Below are positions 62,501 through 64,000 of a DNA stretch of 64,000 nt, one piece after another. The notes under the pieces were generated by a model, which saw nothing but the letters and a program-made list of their open reading frames with translations, searched no databases and was not told where the DNA came from. A program made the translations under genes and the position numbers. This stretch comes from Gymnorhina tibicen (lineage: Eukaryota; Chordata; Aves; Passeriformes; Artamidae), in NCBI GenBank assembly GCA_013399875.1, contig VXAZ01004023.1, forward strand, positions 1,673,422-1,737,421. Reading direction: 5' to 3'. How positions within the stretch are numbered: the first letter of the stretch is position 1; every line of letters starts with the position of its first letter.

Positions 62501-64000
62501 GTCAAACCATGTGTGAAATCAGCATATACAAATTAAGTTTTTTAATGTCTATGCCAAGTACCATACTTCAGGAGTAAAGTAGAATTAGTTTGCAATAACT
62601 GAAGATGAGCTGTCATTCTCTTTCATGCCTTATTCCAATGACAAGTACTTCTTGAACTTTAATCACAAGTAACTTTTCCTTATTTTCAGTCTTTTAGCCT
62701 CTCATTAAGTGGCAGTCTCTGTTTCTCATTGACCCATAATTTGAAGCAAATAGAATTGTACTTCTTTTTACCATTTGTATAGCACCTCATACAGCACCAT
62801 TCTGCTGTTTATTAAGAATTTCTGGGTATGCTAGAACTTGTTTTGCTTGACCTCTCCTGGGTAATGAAGTCCAAACATGCTCTAAAGAGAAAAATAGATG
62901 TTTTCAGCTTTCAGAGCTCTTAGAATTTGTAAGTGAGAGGTCCTGCTGGAGTACAGGTCCTTGTGAAGAGACAAAACTACCTCAGGAGACCAGCAGATTG
63001 TCCAAAGAGCATTTAAGCACTTGAGAGCAGGATGCTACCCGAGCACAAAAACGGTGGGGAAAAAATAAATTAACAGGATAAGCCTTGCTCTTATTAGTCA
63101 ATTTTCTGCATATAGGATAAAGTGCTTAGATGTAAGTGGAGTTAGGTGAAGAAAAGAATAAAATGGAATGGTATGTCTCAGAAAGTGTGCCACATAAACA
63201 ACATGCAGACAGTAGAAACTACATAACTGAAGGAGAATTTGGGGAAAAAATTTCCCTCAAAAAATCCATCCAGAGACAGATTGTACTGCACCCTGATAAC
63301 AAGCAGTGTGATGCAGCTGAGAGAGGGGTGATAGAATTGTAATTCAGTGATAGTTGTGTGTAATGAATAAGATCTAAGAGTGATAAACTTGGATCTTGCA
63401 ACACTATGGGGAACTGCAGGATTGCACAGTAATAATAGTGATGTCATTATTTGCTAGGTCATTTAGCTGATTTATTAGATTACTAGTAGTGGGTGGATTT
63501 AACAATAAACATTGAAGCCTCTCCTCTCAGGCCTGCAGTTGAGACAAATTAAGATCTCCAGGTAACAGCTGCCCTCTCACCCCTGCATCCTCCGAAAGAC
63601 ATTTTTGGTTTAGATATATTAGTCTGCCAAGTCCTTAAGGGCTGCAAACCTTTGGAGTGAGTTTTACCACTGATTTCACAAATTTGCCTGAAGAAAAACT
63701 GGCAACATTTTGTTTTAGCTTAAGTTGGTGCAAACCACTAATTAGACCTCATTATTTGAAGAATATTTTGCTTTATGTGAATTAAGGTTTTTGTTGAAGT
63801 GATCTAAATTATCTACTTTCAACAGAAAAACCAAGAGAAAAAGTTAAAAAACAAATTTTAACTAAATCATTTTCTATTCACATGCTCATACAAGCCTATA
63901 AAATTCTTTTCATGCATGTGTGGTAGTAGCACTCACCTTCTCCCTGGCTGACACATGGGGCCAACCACCCTTTCATGACCCAAGGTGGGAATGGGAAGAG
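62501..64000. other. Unique DNA, nothing recognised
   Basis: A+T-rich sequence with overlapping short frames near 63.1-63.4 kb on both strands. No recognisable product or repeat is present. Confidence 0.5.

Noticed and set aside
1..64000. Search for tRNA, rRNA, CRISPR arrays, bacterial operons or a defence system
   Set aside because: Nothing of the kind is visible. The repeat content is that of bird nuclear DNA.

Overview
The window looks like a gene-poor, non-coding stretch of a bird genome, either intergenic or a very large intron. The evidence is its repeat content. There are several CR1 LINE copies with the avian-type 3' end (tandem ATTCTATG-like octamers), a much older CR1/L3-like fragment, and three LTRs. 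Two of the LTRs match, by eye and from memory, long-terminal-repeat families common in neoavian birds. The DNA is A+T-rich and poor in CpG. I found no recognisable protein-coding gene, tRNA, rRNA, CRISPR array or bacterial feature. Nearly all open reading frames are short and look like chance or repeat-derived ORFs.

Layout. 1-2.6 kb is unique A+T-rich DNA. 2.6-3.9 kb holds two minus-strand CR1 copies. 3.9-20 kb is mostly unique, with a 100-bp CR1 3' end at 11.5 kb, a palindromic A+T motif cluster at 9.1 kb and blocks resembling conserved non-coding DNA at 15.6-19.1 kb. A solo LTR lies at 20.06-20.68 kb. 21-29 kb is unique and includes a 36-bp interrupted palindrome at 22.4 kb. On the minus strand, 29.4-33.7 kb contains scattered protein-like open stretches in shifting frames, possibly a decayed retroelement. 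An old plus-strand CR1 spans 34.1-35.3 kb and an LTR spans 36.14-36.79 kb. A minus-strand CR1 lies at 38.9 kb. At 42.1-43.3 kb is a CR1 whose 5' part is inverted relative to its 3' end. At 44.6-45.8 kb three CR1-type fragments of different age and orientation sit side by side. A solo LTR with internal 45-bp repeats and a probable 5-bp target duplication lies at 53.2-54.3 kb. The last 5 kb contain two coding-like relics: 59.35-59.85 kb, and 61.83-62.50 kb, where one frame runs 222 codons with a single internal stop.

No operon or pathway is present. What the window records is retroelement insertion and decay. The items most worth following up are the 61.8-62.5 kb interrupted frame, the inverted CR1, the minus-strand relic at 29-34 kb and the 22.4 kb palindrome. 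Family assignments come from recognition alone. Exact boundaries, subfamily names and divergences need a repeat-library search.
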